64,000 nucleotides of DNA from JAAYJM01 sp964498585 (GTDB lineage: Bacteria > Bacteroidota > Ignavibacteria > Kapaibacteriales > UBA2268). The position numbers were made by a program, and so were the translations under genes. This document shows, piece by piece, positions 34,782 to 44,636 of the stretch. The notes under the pieces are model-generated. The model saw only the letters and a program-made list of their open reading frames with translations. It ran no database searches and was not told where the DNA came from. Positions within the stretch are counted from its first letter, which is position 1, and every line of letters begins with the position of its first letter. The stretch spans positions 6,290-70,289 of the forward strand of contig CAZCHH010000007.1 of NCBI GenBank assembly GCA_964498585.1. The letters are read 5' to 3'.

Positions 34782-36847
34782 TATTTATTTGAACTTCTAA
34801 TTTGTTTAATAACTGAATTAACTTTTTTGTTATCAATATTAACCTTGAATTTAGATTTCAATTGCTGAAGCCATCTTTCAGTAAGTTGCTTCTGCAATAT
34901 GTCCTGAACTTCAGGAGCGAAATCTGGAATTGCTTCGTCGAAAGTTTTTTGGCGTGGCCCTTCAAATTTATTAATTTTGATGATAGAATAGCCGCGTTCA
35001 AAAGGTCTTGGCGGGAGAATTGTTCCAACAGTCGGTTTTAAAGTATCAACCATTTGAGCAATTTTGCTATCTTTAGTATAACAAAGTCCCCATTTACCTT
35101 TCTTTTCTCTGTAGCCGGCTCTTTGTGTGTGCTGTTCAGCTAAAAGCTCGAAATCATCTGCATTTTGTGCTAATTTGTAAACTTCCTGAGCTGCAGAATC
35201 AGTCAGCATATAAATTTCAGTTATGTCATAAGCCGGAGTAGTTTTATATCTGTTCTTTGTAGAATCGTAGTACGTTTTTGCTAAAGTAGTATCGAACTTT
35301 AATTTATCCCAGACTTCAATAGCTTCAACTTTAAAGAGTAAGATACCATCTCTAAATTCCTGCATTAAAGTTGCAAAATCCGGGTAATCTCTTTCCAATT
35401 CAGAAGCAATTCTCTTAAACATTGGTTCTTCAACAATTTTATTTATTCCACGTTTGAAGCCCTGGTCGTTTAAAGAAAGTCCTCTCAACTCATTTTTTGT
35501 TTTAGATAACTCAACAAATTTTTTAATGGTTGTATTTTGATTTAAGAAAGAATATAATGGTTTTTCGAACAAATCAGCTGGAATTTTGCCTACCCAAGCA
35601 GTGTCGAGATTGGTTTTTGTAGTATCAAGATTTGAAATTAATTCTGCTAAATTATTTTCATAAATTTTAAGACCAAAAGCATTTTTCAAAGAATCAAGCA
35701 TATCTTTTTTGTCTAATTCTAAATAAATGCGTTTATATAGTTTTTTGATATCTTCTTTTTCTTTGTATTCATCAGGGAATTTAGTAGAATCGCGAATTAT
35801 GATATGAATACCATAATCGGTGTAAACTTTACCGGAATAAGTTCCATCGTGTAAATCGTAGAGAGCATCAACGAACTCTGGCACAAGGATTCGCCCTGAT
35901 TCAGTAAAACCAGTAGAGCGGGAGTACCATTCGCCAAAATCGCCGCCATTTTTTGCACTTTGTGGGTCTTCAGAGTTTTCTTCTGCAAGTTTGGAGAAAG
36001 ATGCACCTCGTTTTAAAAGGTTAAGCAAACTGTCAGCTTTTCTTGTTACAGAAAATGAATCAGTCTGAAAAGCATCAGTTAGTAGAATATGACGTGCTTT
36101 AACCAAAAGGCGCGGCTCATCTTTTAATAATTTTATAATAATATAGCCGAATTTAATATTTATTGGTTCCGGATAAACTTCACCAGCTTTTAAAGAATAC
36201 ACTGCATCTTCAATTTGCTTCTGAATATTTCCGGAAGTGATAAAATTATGAACAATACCACCTTTGCGTGCTGTTTCTTTATCGTCTGAAGAATCCTGAG
36301 CTAATTTATGGAAATTCGCACCGTTTTTCAGCATATATAATATATTGTTTGCCTTGTTGAAAGCAATAATCGTGTCTGCTGTTGCAGGTTTGTGAGTAAT
36401 AACAATAATAGCGATTTGTTTTTCGAATTCTCTTAGCTTAAGCATTCTTTCGATAGCTGGTTCAGTAAGTTTTTTTTCATAAAAGAATGATTCAGCTAAA
36501 ATTTTCTTATTAGCTTCAATATCCTGAATTATGCTTGAATCTTTGTCATAGCTTCTGCTTAAAGCATCTTGAACTTTTAAACGATAGTTTACATATAGTT
36601 CTATAAAATCTAATAGACTATCTTGAGAAATATTGTAAAGCTCTAAATCGCGCCTATTCATATTCTTTTTAAATGCTTTCTCAATATCAGCATAAGTAAT
36701 CTTTTCTTTGCCGATAGTAGCAATCGCTTGATTTTTAGCATCGTTTTTTAAATTTTCTTTTTTGGCTTTTTGCTTTTGTGCAAAAGCAACATTTGCAGAT
36801 AATAGAATTATTAAAGAAAAAGCTAAGATTCTTACAATTCCGTTCAT
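34781..36847 (-). CDS. PpiC-type peptidyl-prolyl isomerase, PpiD/SurA-like
   Basis: A 688-residue exported protein. The start is ATG 36847 behind AAAGGA; a codon 39 nt upstream is unlikely because the signal peptide (MNGIVRILAFSLIILL...FAQ) begins here. Two complete parvulin modules are visible: IVITHKPATAD...DSSDDKETARKGGIVHNF and ARHILLTDAF...NSEDPQSAKNGGDFGEW. A third, weaker one lies in the C-terminal part (ITEIYMLTDSAAQEVYKLA...GKWGLCYTKDSK). It is a periplasmic folding factor working with the SurA-like protein encoded by the next gene. Confidence 0.88.
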   Translation of the reverse strand: MNGIVRILAFSLIILLSANVAFAQKQKAKKENLKNDAKNQAIATIGKEKITYADIEKAFKKNMNRRDLELYNISQDSLLDFIELYVNYRLKVQDALSRSYDKDSSIIQDIEANKKILAESFFYEKKLTEPAIERMLKLREFEKQIAIIVITHKPATADTIIAFNKANNILYMLKNGANFHKLAQDSSDDKETARKGGIVHNFITSGNIQKQIEDAVYSLKAGEVYPEPINIKFGYIIIKLLKDEPRLLVKARHILLTDAFQTDSFSVTRKADSLLNLLKRGASFSKLAEENSEDPQSAKNGGDFGEWYSRSTGFTESGRILVPEFVDALYDLHDGTYSGKVYTDYGIHIIIRDSTKFPDEYKEKEDIKKLYKRIYLELDKKDMLDSLKNAFGLKIYENNLAELISNLDTTKTNLDTAWVGKIPADLFEKPLYSFLNQNTTIKKFVELSKTKNELRGLSLNDQGFKRGINKIVEEPMFKRIASELERDYPDFATLMQEFRDGILLFKVEAIEVWDKLKFDTTLAKTYYDSTKNRYKTTPAYDITEIYMLTDSAAQEVYKLAQNADDFELLAEQHTQRAGYREKKGKWGLCYTKDSKIAQMVDTLKPTVGTILPPRPFERGYSIIKINKFEGPRQKTFDEAIPDFAPEVQDILQKQLTERWLQQLKSKFKVNIDNKKVNSVIKQIRSSNK

Positions 36848-36933
36848 TATTTTTCCTTTATAAATACTTTTAATATTATTGAACAAAATAAAAACGTTAA
36901 AATAAAAAAAAAATTGTAATTATTCATCGTTTT

Positions 36934-38625
36934 TTAACATTTCATTTTTTTTATAGACACCATTGTAATGTCATCTGATTGAGTTGTATCTTTGGAAAAA
37001 CTCTTTAACTCCTCTGATATTTTAAGTAAAATCTCTTCAGATTTAAAATTTTTAACATTTTTCAATGTATCAATTAAATTCTCTTCTCCGAATTCTTCCT
37101 TTTCTAAATTTAAAGCTTCAGTAACACCATCAGTATAAAGAAGCAATAAATCGTCAGAATTGAGAGAAACATCTCCTTCAGTATAAGGAAAGGTATTATC
37201 GCTTATTCCAAGAATAATTCCTCCTTCAGATAAATATTCGATAGACCCATTTTTCCTTAAAAGAATTGGTGGATTATGCCCTGCATTTAAGTAATGAAAA
37301 TTATTATTCTTTGTATTTAAAATGCCGCAAAAAAATGTAACGAATTTATCCGGACTTGTATTTTGATAAACAATCGAATTCAGGCGTTCAATTAGTTCTT
37401 TTAAACTGAAGTGTAAAGGAGAAAGCACTTTTAAAGCTGCCTGAACATTAGCCATTAGCAGTGCAGCAGGCATCCCTTTCCCAGATACGTCAGCAATAGC
37501 TATAAGAAGTTCTGTGCTTGAAATATGTATGAAATCAAAATAATCACCGCCCACATGCCTTGAAGGATAACTACAACCAACTATATCGTAATTTTCTATA
37601 TTTGGATTTTTATCCGGCAATAAGTTCTTTTGTATTTCTAAAGCGAGTTGTAGTTCTTTTTCTAATTGCTTTTTCTGGAGTTCCTGTTCGAAAAGACGTT
37701 CATTTTCTAAAGCAGACATTGCAGTATTGCCTAAAGCTTCAATAAATTGCAGATTTTCTTCAGTAAAATCTTCATTGCTCATTTTTTTACCAACTACGAG
37801 CACTCCTTTTGTTGTTCCTTGAACAATAAGCGGGGAAACTATTTTTGCATCTATTTTTTCGATTATTTCATCTATCTCCGGAATATTATTGTTCGGAATT
37901 AGTTTTGTCCGGCAGAAATGAAAAAAATAGTCTATTAATTCTTCTTTTAGTTGCTTATCAAAACGATTTATTATTACTTCTTTCTTTCCTAAATCGTTGA
38001 TTAAAACGATAAGAAATCGGCTAACCATTAGCTGTCCCATCAAACGATAAGACAACAAACGGAGAATATGATTTCTTGAAAGTAAGGTGCTAAAATCCTT
38101 GCTCATCTCAAACATTGAAGTTAAAAGCAGATTTCTTTGCTCTACATTATTTTTTGCTTCTATAAGAGATTTGCTGTTTCGAATATTTTGCAGTGCAATT
38201 GAGGTTACAGATGCTACAATTTTTGCGTAATAAATTTCATCTTTTAATAAATTTGTATGGTCAAGAGAATCACCTAAATATATTGTAGCAAATAATTTTT
38301 CCTGATATATTATTGGTAGGCAATATTTATAGCCGGATTCCAACAATGTCCTTTCGATTTTTTTAGTTCTCTTAAAAATTTGAAATTCATTGCACAATAA
38401 AAAAGTGATTTTATCAATACTTGCTTTTCCTTTAACTATTAACGGCTTTAATTCATTATTATCTGTATCGGGAACAAGCACTATCCCCCTTATTATTTTT
38501 AGTTTTCCCATTAAAGATAGTAATGCTGTGCTTAAAACATGTTCTTCGCTTTGCAAACCAATTAATTTTGCACTCAAATCAATTATTGAATCTAATTTTA
38601 TTGTTATTCTTTTTTTCTTGCTCAT
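36934..38625 (-). CDS. GAF-domain SpoIIE-type PP2C serine phosphatase
   Basis: A 563-residue cytoplasmic protein. The N-terminal half contains one or two GAF-like sensory domains (~25-160 and ~190-300), then a short coiled coil (EQELQKKQLEKELQLALEIQ), and the C-terminal ~220 residues are a SpoIIE/RsbU phosphatase: SYPSRHVGGDYFDF, LLIAIADVSGKGMPAALLMA, LLLYTDGVTEALN and SDDITMVSI, with metal-binding Asp residues in place. Such proteins dephosphorylate anti-sigma antagonists in partner-switching pathways; no partner gene is adjacent. Stop lies ~90 nt before the parvulin gene start, same strand. Confidence 0.9.
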   Translation of the reverse strand: MSKKKRITIKLDSIIDLSAKLIGLQSEEHVLSTALLSLMGKLKIIRGIVLVPDTDNNELKPLIVKGKASIDKITFLLCNEFQIFKRTKKIERTLLESGYKYCLPIIYQEKLFATIYLGDSLDHTNLLKDEIYYAKIVASVTSIALQNIRNSKSLIEAKNNVEQRNLLLTSMFEMSKDFSTLLSRNHILRLLSYRLMGQLMVSRFLIVLINDLGKKEVIINRFDKQLKEELIDYFFHFCRTKLIPNNNIPEIDEIIEKIDAKIVSPLIVQGTTKGVLVVGKKMSNEDFTEENLQFIEALGNTAMSALENERLFEQELQKKQLEKELQLALEIQKNLLPDKNPNIENYDIVGCSYPSRHVGGDYFDFIHISSTELLIAIADVSGKGMPAALLMANVQAALKVLSPLHFSLKELIERLNSIVYQNTSPDKFVTFFCGILNTKNNNFHYLNAGHNPPILLRKNGSIEYLSEGGIILGISDNTFPYTEGDVSLNSDDLLLLYTDGVTEALNLEKEEFGEENLIDTLKNVKNFKSEEILLKISEELKSFSKDTTQSDDITMVSIKKMKC

Positions 38626-38799
38626 TTATTGCTCTGAATAATAAATGTTAATTAAAACATAAATTAAAAGTTTTCAAATATACGAATTACTTATCATTTT
38701 TCTTAATTCATACTTTTAATTTAAAAAGATAATTGAACGATTTGATTATTTCTTTATTTTTGTTAAAGTTGATTTGTATTATTTGTTATAAAGTATATA

Positions 38800-39219
38800 A
38801 TGCATGGATTTATTGAAAAAATAGCAGATTTTTTAATGTTTCGGGAAGGAACAGAAGAAGATGAAGAAGGTGCACTTCAACCAGTTGTTACTACTGGCTC
38901 TATTGTTTGGGGGATTCTTCTTCGTTCTGCGATTATAGTTGTTATTAGCTTTTTAATAATTGAAATTACTGGACAAAGAAACTGGTGGATTTCTTTTATT
39001 GTCTGGCTATTTGCAATTTATCCGGCTTTTCGCCAATTCAATATTTTTCAGGAACGTATAAAAAAAGTGGAAGAAGAAACTCTTTGCGGCTCCTGTAAGC
39101 ACTTCGATGCAACAAGTCAGCTTTGCAAAATATATGACGAGCATATTACAAAATCTTATATCCCCTGCGACGGTTTAAATTGGGAACCGCTCTCTTATGA
39201 AGATAAAAAGAATACCTGA
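38800..39219 (+). CDS. Small membrane protein with a four-cysteine C-terminal motif
   Basis: A 139-residue protein with two membrane helices (VWGILLRSAIIVVISFLII and WWISFIVWLFAIYP, ~48-90) and a cytoplasmic tail carrying CGSCKHFDATSQLCKIYDEH then ...YIPCDGLNWEP. The Cys spacing (C-x2-C-x8-C-x14-C) suggests a zinc or iron-sulphur site. I do not recognise a named family. It is a single gene, divergent from the SpoIIE phosphatase. Confidence 0.7.
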   Translation: MHGFIEKIADFLMFREGTEEDEEGALQPVVTTGSIVWGILLRSAIIVVISFLIIEITGQRNWWISFIVWLFAIYPAFRQFNIFQERIKKVEEETLCGSCKHFDATSQLCKIYDEHITKSYIPCDGLNWEPLSYEDKKNT

Positions 39220-39447
39220 CTTTTATCAATTCTATGTAAATTAAGATGGACTCGTCTTTCACAAGTTGGAGCCCATCTGTTTTTATATTTAAAAATATTT
39301 TTAAAATAAATAAAAAAAATGCTTGACTTTTGTGTTTTTATTTTGTAAGTTTAATGTATAGAAAGATATAAAAAATAAATTAAAAGACCTCCGAGCAGGA
39401 AAAACGATAAAGTTATAATTATTTTTCACTAATTTTTGAGGTTTAAT

Positions 39448-42400
39448 ATGAACACTTTAAAAGCAGATTTCTTCACTGAAGAAAAAGTGAATTTGTCTCT
39501 ATCAAATAGCGAGCCAAAAAGCGTATCTCCCCCCTCCCCCCGAGTTTTATTAACTCATTGCAATGTAATAACATTACTTGTACTTATTCTTTCTTCATTT
39601 CTTACGATTACTAACAATGCACTTAGTCAACCGATGAAATTTTTATACGACCAAATTATTCAAGAAAACAATTTAAGTTTTATTACAGTTACAAAAACAA
39701 CAAACCAAATTACGCTGAAAATTGATTATTCAAATTTAAATTATTCTATTGATAGCACCGAATATGGCTGGTATATTAATATGGAAAACTTTGGAGGCAA
39801 CGGTCCACAAGGGCACCCCGACTTACCTTATAGAACTTACACTTTAGAATTGCCAGCAAATGTAATTCTCAGTTCTATTAGCACAACATTAGACAGTATT
39901 TATTCAACAATAGCAGGAAATTACACACCTTTTAAATCAGTAGTTGTTTACGTTGACACAATTGTATTAGATGAACAAAACGAAGAAATATACAATACAA
40001 ATGCTAACTACCCGGCAAATCCAATAAGTATTACAAGCCCTTCAAATATGAGAGAATGGGTATTTATTGGTTTTGAGCTATACCCTTTTCAATATAATCC
40101 TGTAACAGGTGATTTAATCAAGATTGATTCTATTGAATATATTATAAGTTTTGATTTAGGACCAGAAAAAGATATACCTTCTGATTCAACAAATGTGCCA
40201 GGTTACTGCATAATCACTACACAAGCAATAAAAGACAGTTCAGTTAAACTTGAAGACTTTACGTTAAGCAAAGAAAGAATTGGATTTGATTGTTTTATAG
40301 TTACAGTTGACAGTTTAGATAATTGTAACTTCTCAAATTTACAATCACCTGGAGAAAGACCAGAGAGAATAAGAAGATATTTACAAGAAAACTATATTGA
40401 AAAAAATATTGAATATGTTTTATTAATTGGAAATCCCGATCCAAACGACCAATTTGCTGATAATGATAACATTGGAGATGTGCCTATGAAAATGACATAT
40501 CCACAAAATACAAATTTATATAGAAAACAATATGATTTTTATACAAGCCCAAGACCAACAGATTTATATTATTCTGATTTAACTGGAAATTGGGATTTAG
40601 ACGGTGATTTATTATACGGTGAAATATGGAATTATAATAATAATCTAAGCCCTTTCCCAGGTTTAATTAATGATACTTCACATTCAATTAGATGGACTGG
40701 CTTTATAATAAAAAATTCTATTCCACTAAAATTTAGAGCTTTTTATAAAGATGGTGTGAAAATTTGGATTAATGATACATTATTAGATAATAACAATAAT
40801 AATAGTAGATATTATTGGAGCGACTCTAATAGTTGGTCCAATCATCAATGGGGAAAAACAGCAGAGTCCAATTTTTTTAATGATGATACATTAAGAATTA
40901 AAGTTGAATTCTTTAAAAATAATAAAGATAGCTGGTTATTATTAGATTATTTAACTTCAGAAAATCAATGGTTCAGCGATTCTATCCCCAATTCGTTTTT
41001 TAAGCAGGATTATTATGGGACGTTACAACCAGGTCTTGTTGCTGAATATTTTAACAATACATCACTTTTAGTACCTCCTGATACTACTTGCATAGTTTCT
41101 AATATACAACTAAATAATGCTAAGGGCGACAAAGGATTAGATATTTCAAATAACATTTATGGTGTCAATTTTTTACCTGAAGTTATAATTGGTAGAATAC
41201 CTGTTTACGATAACAATATTTACTATTTAGATTCAATATTAGATAAGTCAATTAACTACCAATATATTACAGATGTTAAATGGAGAAAAAATTTATTTAT
41301 GAATTATGACTTAAAGGTTGGTCATGATTTATGGAAAGTATCTGAAGCAATTAATAAATTGTGCGATTCTAATAGTTTTAATTCATTTAGAATTTATAGC
41401 AAAAATTATGGAGGAGATACACTTAACCAAAATAACTTATTAATTATTCCTGTTTCAGATATAAGAATAGACTCAACTATAAAAATATGGAATTCTGGTT
41501 TTTATGGATTATTTGATTGGCATACACATGGTACAGCGCACGATGCATCAGGAGTAATTACCTCTTGGCCGTTTTATCCTAATAAAACAACTAATATGCT
41601 GTCAAGAAATTATCCATCTTTTGTCTTTCAAAGTTCTTGTTTGAATGCATATCCAGAAGACAGCATTAACCTTGCTTGCACCATTTTAAAACATAAAGCT
41701 GCTGGTACTGTTGCTTCGACTAGGAAATCCTTTGGCTCTAATTCTTATGATCCCAATTCAATTATAGGTACATACCATAATACACATTTAACTTATTGGT
41801 TCACTAAATTGATATTAAATAATAAGAATTTTTCAATAGGAAAGGTTTTAAGTTTAATTCGTACAGGCTTTGCAGAATATTTAAACTACACTGCTTGGTT
41901 TAATATTTTACAATTTAATTTATACGGAGACCCTTCTCTTATATTAAATTCAACTGTAAGTTTTTTCCCTTTGCAAAGCGGTTGGAACTTCATTTCAAGT
42001 TATCTTATACCAGACAGAAACTCGCTAAAATCATTACTTTCTTTAACAAATGGGATAGGAATAGTAAAAAATCAAATTGATGAAATTTTTATACCTGATA
42101 GTGTTGATGAAATTGGTATATGGAATTACAAAGAGGCATATAAAATATATATGAATAATTCAGTTTTATTATTTATTTCTGGCTCTAAAGTTTATCCAAT
42201 TTTTGATACAATCCCGCTAAAATCAGGTTGGAATTGGGTATCTTATTTAAGAAACTCAAATATGTCTATAGATACTGCTAATGCATTAAAATCTATAAAA
42301 AATTATTTGTATATGGTAAAAAATAATTCTGGTCTTATTTATCTTCCGGCTTATGGAATCAATCAAATTGGAAATATGATTCCCAATCAAGGTTATGAAA

Positions 42401-43131
42401 TTAGTGTAAATGCAGATTGTAATCTTGTTTATCCACAAGATAGCACAAGTTATAGTTATAAATCTAGAATTAATGAAGAAAGCATTCTATCGCCTATAGC
42501 TAAAAAATTAACTCCTTTTGTTACAAATACTGGAAATGATTGCACAGTAATTTTTGATGACTTAAGTATTCCAGATGGTTATGAAATTGGTATAATTAAT
42601 GGTGAAGGTATATTAATTGGGGCTGGTGCTGTTCAAAACCAAGTCTGTGCATTAACAGTATGGGGTAAAGATAACTTAAATAATACAGAAGGTGCATTAA
42701 AAGGTGAAGAATTATTTGCATTTACAATAGATACTACAAATAATAGAATAGAGGAAATTGAAATTATAAATATAAAAGACTTTCTTACAAAAGAAAATTT
42801 AAATTCATTAACTTATGAAAAAGGAAAAATCTATGTTTGTAATGCTAATGCAGAATTAGCTACAATTAATGAAAATATGTTTATTTCAAACCAACCGAAC
42901 CCTTTTAACGACCAAACAGAAATTACTTATAAAATTCCAGAATCTGGAAATGTTGTAGTCAATATTAATTCAATTCACGGTGAAATAGTCGCAACCTACA
43001 ATGAAGGAAATCAGGAAGCTGGTATTTATAATATACTTTTTGATGGTTCAAACCTACTTGGTGGTGTTTATGTTATTGATTTAATTTTTGAAAATGAGCG
43101 TGTTCAATCAATTATGATTTTAATTAAATAA
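39448..43131 (+). CDS. C25 (gingipain-type) cysteine peptidase with PA14 insert and T9SS sorting domain
   Basis: A 1227-residue secreted protein; start at ATG 39448, with GAGG 7 nt upstream. After a 35-residue leader comes a hydrophobic signal segment (ITLLVLILSSFLTI). The C25 catalytic fold follows, with His in LFDWHTHGTAHDASG (~692) and Cys in VFQSSCLNAYPED (~731). A PA14-like domain is inserted before them (IRWTGFI...AFYKDGVKIWINDTLL, ~385-505). Then two 'GWNxxS' modules (QSGWNFISSYLIP; KSGWNWVSYLRNS) and, after ~1140, a type A T9SS sorting domain (NQPNPFNDQTEITYKIPE ... GVYVIDLIFE). It should cross the outer membrane by T9SS and be anchored or released at the surface. A TAAGTTTA box at 39346 may be its promoter. 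Confidence 0.88.
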   Translation: MNTLKADFFTEEKVNLSLSNSEPKSVSPPSPRVLLTHCNVITLLVLILSSFLTITNNALSQPMKFLYDQIIQENNLSFITVTKTTNQITLKIDYSNLNYSIDSTEYGWYINMENFGGNGPQGHPDLPYRTYTLELPANVILSSISTTLDSIYSTIAGNYTPFKSVVVYVDTIVLDEQNEEIYNTNANYPANPISITSPSNMREWVFIGFELYPFQYNPVTGDLIKIDSIEYIISFDLGPEKDIPSDSTNVPGYCIITTQAIKDSSVKLEDFTLSKERIGFDCFIVTVDSLDNCNFSNLQSPGERPERIRRYLQENYIEKNIEYVLLIGNPDPNDQFADNDNIGDVPMKMTYPQNTNLYRKQYDFYTSPRPTDLYYSDLTGNWDLDGDLLYGEIWNYNNNLSPFPGLINDTSHSIRWTGFIIKNSIPLKFRAFYKDGVKIWINDTLLDNNNNNSRYYWSDSNSWSNHQWGKTAESNFFNDDTLRIKVEFFKNNKDSWLLLDYLTSENQWFSDSIPNSFFKQDYYGTLQPGLVAEYFNNTSLLVPPDTTCIVSNIQLNNAKGDKGLDISNNIYGVNFLPEVIIGRIPVYDNNIYYLDSILDKSINYQYITDVKWRKNLFMNYDLKVGHDLWKVSEAINKLCDSNSFNSFRIYSKNYGGDTLNQNNLLIIPVSDIRIDSTIKIWNSGFYGLFDWHTHGTAHDASGVITSWPFYPNKTTNMLSRNYPSFVFQSSCLNAYPEDSINLACTILKHKAAGTVASTRKSFGSNSYDPNSIIGTYHNTHLTYWFTKLILNNKNFSIGKVLSLIRTGFAEYLNYTAWFNILQFNLYGDPSLILNSTVSFFPLQSGWNFISSYLIPDRNSLKSLLSLTNGIGIVKNQIDEIFIPDSVDEIGIWNYKEAYKIYMNNSVLLFISGSKVYPIFDTIPLKSGWNWVSYLRNSNMSIDTANALKSIKNYLYMVKNNSGLIYLPAYGINQIGNMIPNQGYEISVNADCNLVYPQDSTSYSYKSRINEESILSPIAKKLTPFVTNTGNDCTVIFDDLSIPDGYEIGIINGEGILIGAGAVQNQVCALTVWGKDNLNNTEGALKGEELFAFTIDTTNNRIEEIEIINIKDFLTKENLNSLTYEKGKIYVCNANAELATINENMFISNQPNPFNDQTEITYKIPESGNVVVNINSIHGEIVATYNEGNQEAGIYNILFDGSNLLGGVYVIDLIFENERVQSIMILIK

Positions 43132-43145
43132 CTTTGGAGGAAAAA

Positions 43146-44288
43146 ATGAAAAAATATATTAAAATATTTTATTTGATCTTTGCTTTTATTATTGTTTTAA
43201 ATTGTAATGCTAAATTATATTCTCAAATTTCTGCACCTGAATTATTAAGTCCATTAAATAATTCTTTACAATTATCCTTAACACCATCTTTAATTTGGTA
43301 TGAAACAGAATATGCAATTTCATATTCTATTCAAGTTTCATATTATAATAATTTTGTAATTAATATTATTGATATTGGTGATATTACTGATATTAGTTAT
43401 GCAATTACTGAAGAATTAGACATATGCAGTCAACTTTTCTGGCGTGTTAAAGCAACAGATGGTATTATTGAAAGCCCTTGGTCAAATATTTGGAGTTTTG
43501 TTACTGAATGTGTACCTGTTTTGCCTTATTTAATTTCACCTATAAATAATCAAAGTGCAGTTCAAATTCCTGTGACATTTGATTGGTTTAGTGATCAAAT
43601 GAATAATAATAATATTCAAATATCAACTGATACTAATTTTTTCACAATTGTTGTTGATTCAAATATTAATGATACTCAGTTAAATTCGATAAATTTGAAT
43701 TACCAAACAACTTATTATTGGCGTGTTCGTACAATTAGCAACCCATATTACAATCCTTGGTCTTCTACTTGGTCTTTCACAACTGAACCTTCACCCTCTT
43801 CAAACATAGAAATTCCTCTTTCTCTTGGCTGGAATCTAATTTCAAGCAACATTATACCCGAAGAGCAAGCTATGGAAAGCGTTTTTGAAGGAATGAACAA
43901 TATTGTTTTTGTAAAAAATGGAGCAGGGCAAATCTTCTTTCCTGCTTTTGGATTAAATCAAATAGGTGATTGGAATGTTGAAGCTGGCTACTATGTTTAT
44001 ACAAACAGCAGCAGCATACTAAACATTTCAGGAAATGAAGTAAATCCAGTTCTACAAGGCATTCAGCTAAATCCCGGCTGGCATCTTGTTTCTTACTTGC
44101 GAAATAGCCCAATGAACGTCCAGCAAGCACTAGGAAGCATTGCCTCCAATTTAATAATTGCAAAGAATAATTTAGGTGGAATTTATCACCCCGGCTTTGG
44201 GATAAATACACTCGGTGAGATGCAACCCGGTCAAGGATACTGGCTTTACATTTCAAGTCCAGCACTTTTGACGTATCCGGAGAATTGA
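43146..44288 (+). CDS. Secreted protein with fibronectin-like domains and GWNLISS module
   Basis: A 380-residue protein with start ATG 43146 behind GGAGG, 14 nt after the peptidase gene. Signal peptide (KIFYLIFAFIIVLNCNA...). Two fibronectin-III-like domains follow (APELLSPLNNSLQLSLTPSL ... SPWSNIWSFVTE; PYLISPINNQSAVQIPVTF ... YNPWSSTWSFTTE). The C-terminal ~155 residues repeat the module of the preceding peptidase twice (LGWNLISSNIIPEE; NPGWHLVSYLRNSPMN; FGLNQIGDWNVEAGYYVY; FGINTLGEMQPGQGYWLY). There is no T9SS sorting domain. It may assemble with the peptidase through the shared module. The base composition changes within the gene: the last ~500 bp are richer in G+C. Confidence 0.82.
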   Translation: MKKYIKIFYLIFAFIIVLNCNAKLYSQISAPELLSPLNNSLQLSLTPSLIWYETEYAISYSIQVSYYNNFVINIIDIGDITDISYAITEELDICSQLFWRVKATDGIIESPWSNIWSFVTECVPVLPYLISPINNQSAVQIPVTFDWFSDQMNNNNIQISTDTNFFTIVVDSNINDTQLNSINLNYQTTYYWRVRTISNPYYNPWSSTWSFTTEPSPSSNIEIPLSLGWNLISSNIIPEEQAMESVFEGMNNIVFVKNGAGQIFFPAFGLNQIGDWNVEAGYYVYTNSSSILNISGNEVNPVLQGIQLNPGWHLVSYLRNSPMNVQQALGSIASNLIIAKNNLGGIYHPGFGINTLGEMQPGQGYWLYISSPALLTYPEN

Positions 44289-44335
44289 TTTCTGATGTCG
44301 GTAGTCAGTTGTCGGTAATCGGTTTTTTAATTTTT

Positions 44336-44370
44336 GTAGAGACACAGCATGCTGTGTCTCTACATTTTTT
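44336..44370. terminator. 28-bp perfect palindrome, probable terminator
   Basis: GTAGAGACACAGCA and its exact complement form a perfect palindrome at 44336-44363, followed by ATTTTTTT. It lies 48 nt after the stop of the preceding gene and would stop rightward transcription. It could equally be a dispersed palindromic repeat. Confidence 0.65.
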
Positions 44371-44377
44371 TCTCTTT

Positions 44378-44400
44378 CCCAAGTTGCACTTGGGAAGGAG
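44378..44400. repeat. Dispersed palindrome, CCCAAGT/ACTTGGG family
   Basis: CCCAAGTTGCACTTGGG then AAGGAG, the same unit as at 575-597 and inside the gene at 63610. It directly follows the 28-bp palindrome. Confidence 0.75.
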
Positions 44401-44477
44401 GTATAACGAATATACAAGTGGCATTAATCAATTAAAAAAACAATAAACGAACAATTTTTTAAAAATGGAAAAAAGTA

Positions 44478-44508
44478 TTTGTAGAATAAAAAAAAATGCT
44501 TAATTTTG
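44478..44508 (+). promoter_or_regulatory. Bacteroidota-type promoter of tRNA-Gln
   Basis: TTTG at 44478-44481, exactly 19 nt, then TAATTTTG at 44501-44508, followed by TATTCTG as upstream of tRNA-Phe. The tRNA begins 20 nt after the -7 box. Confidence 0.85.
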
Positions 44509-44528
44509 TATTCTGTTTTAGAACAGAT

Positions 44529-44600
44529 TGGGATGTGGCCAAGCGGTAAGGCACCGCCCTTTGGAGGCGGCATTCGCAGGTTCGAATCCTGCCATCCCAG
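44529..44600 (+). tRNA. tRNA-Gln (TTG)
   Basis: A 72-nt cloverleaf. Acceptor TGGGATG pairs with CATCCCA, discriminator G, D arm GGCCAAGCGGTAAGGC, anticodon stem CCGCC/GGCGG with loop CTTTGGA giving anticodon TTG, T arm GCAGGTTCGAATCCTGC. The 5' T and the AAGCGGTAAGGCACCG D region are typical of tRNA-Gln. CCA is not encoded. Confidence 0.96.
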
Positions 44601-44636
44601 CTTTTTTTTTATAAAATAGATAGTTTAAATAAAAAA

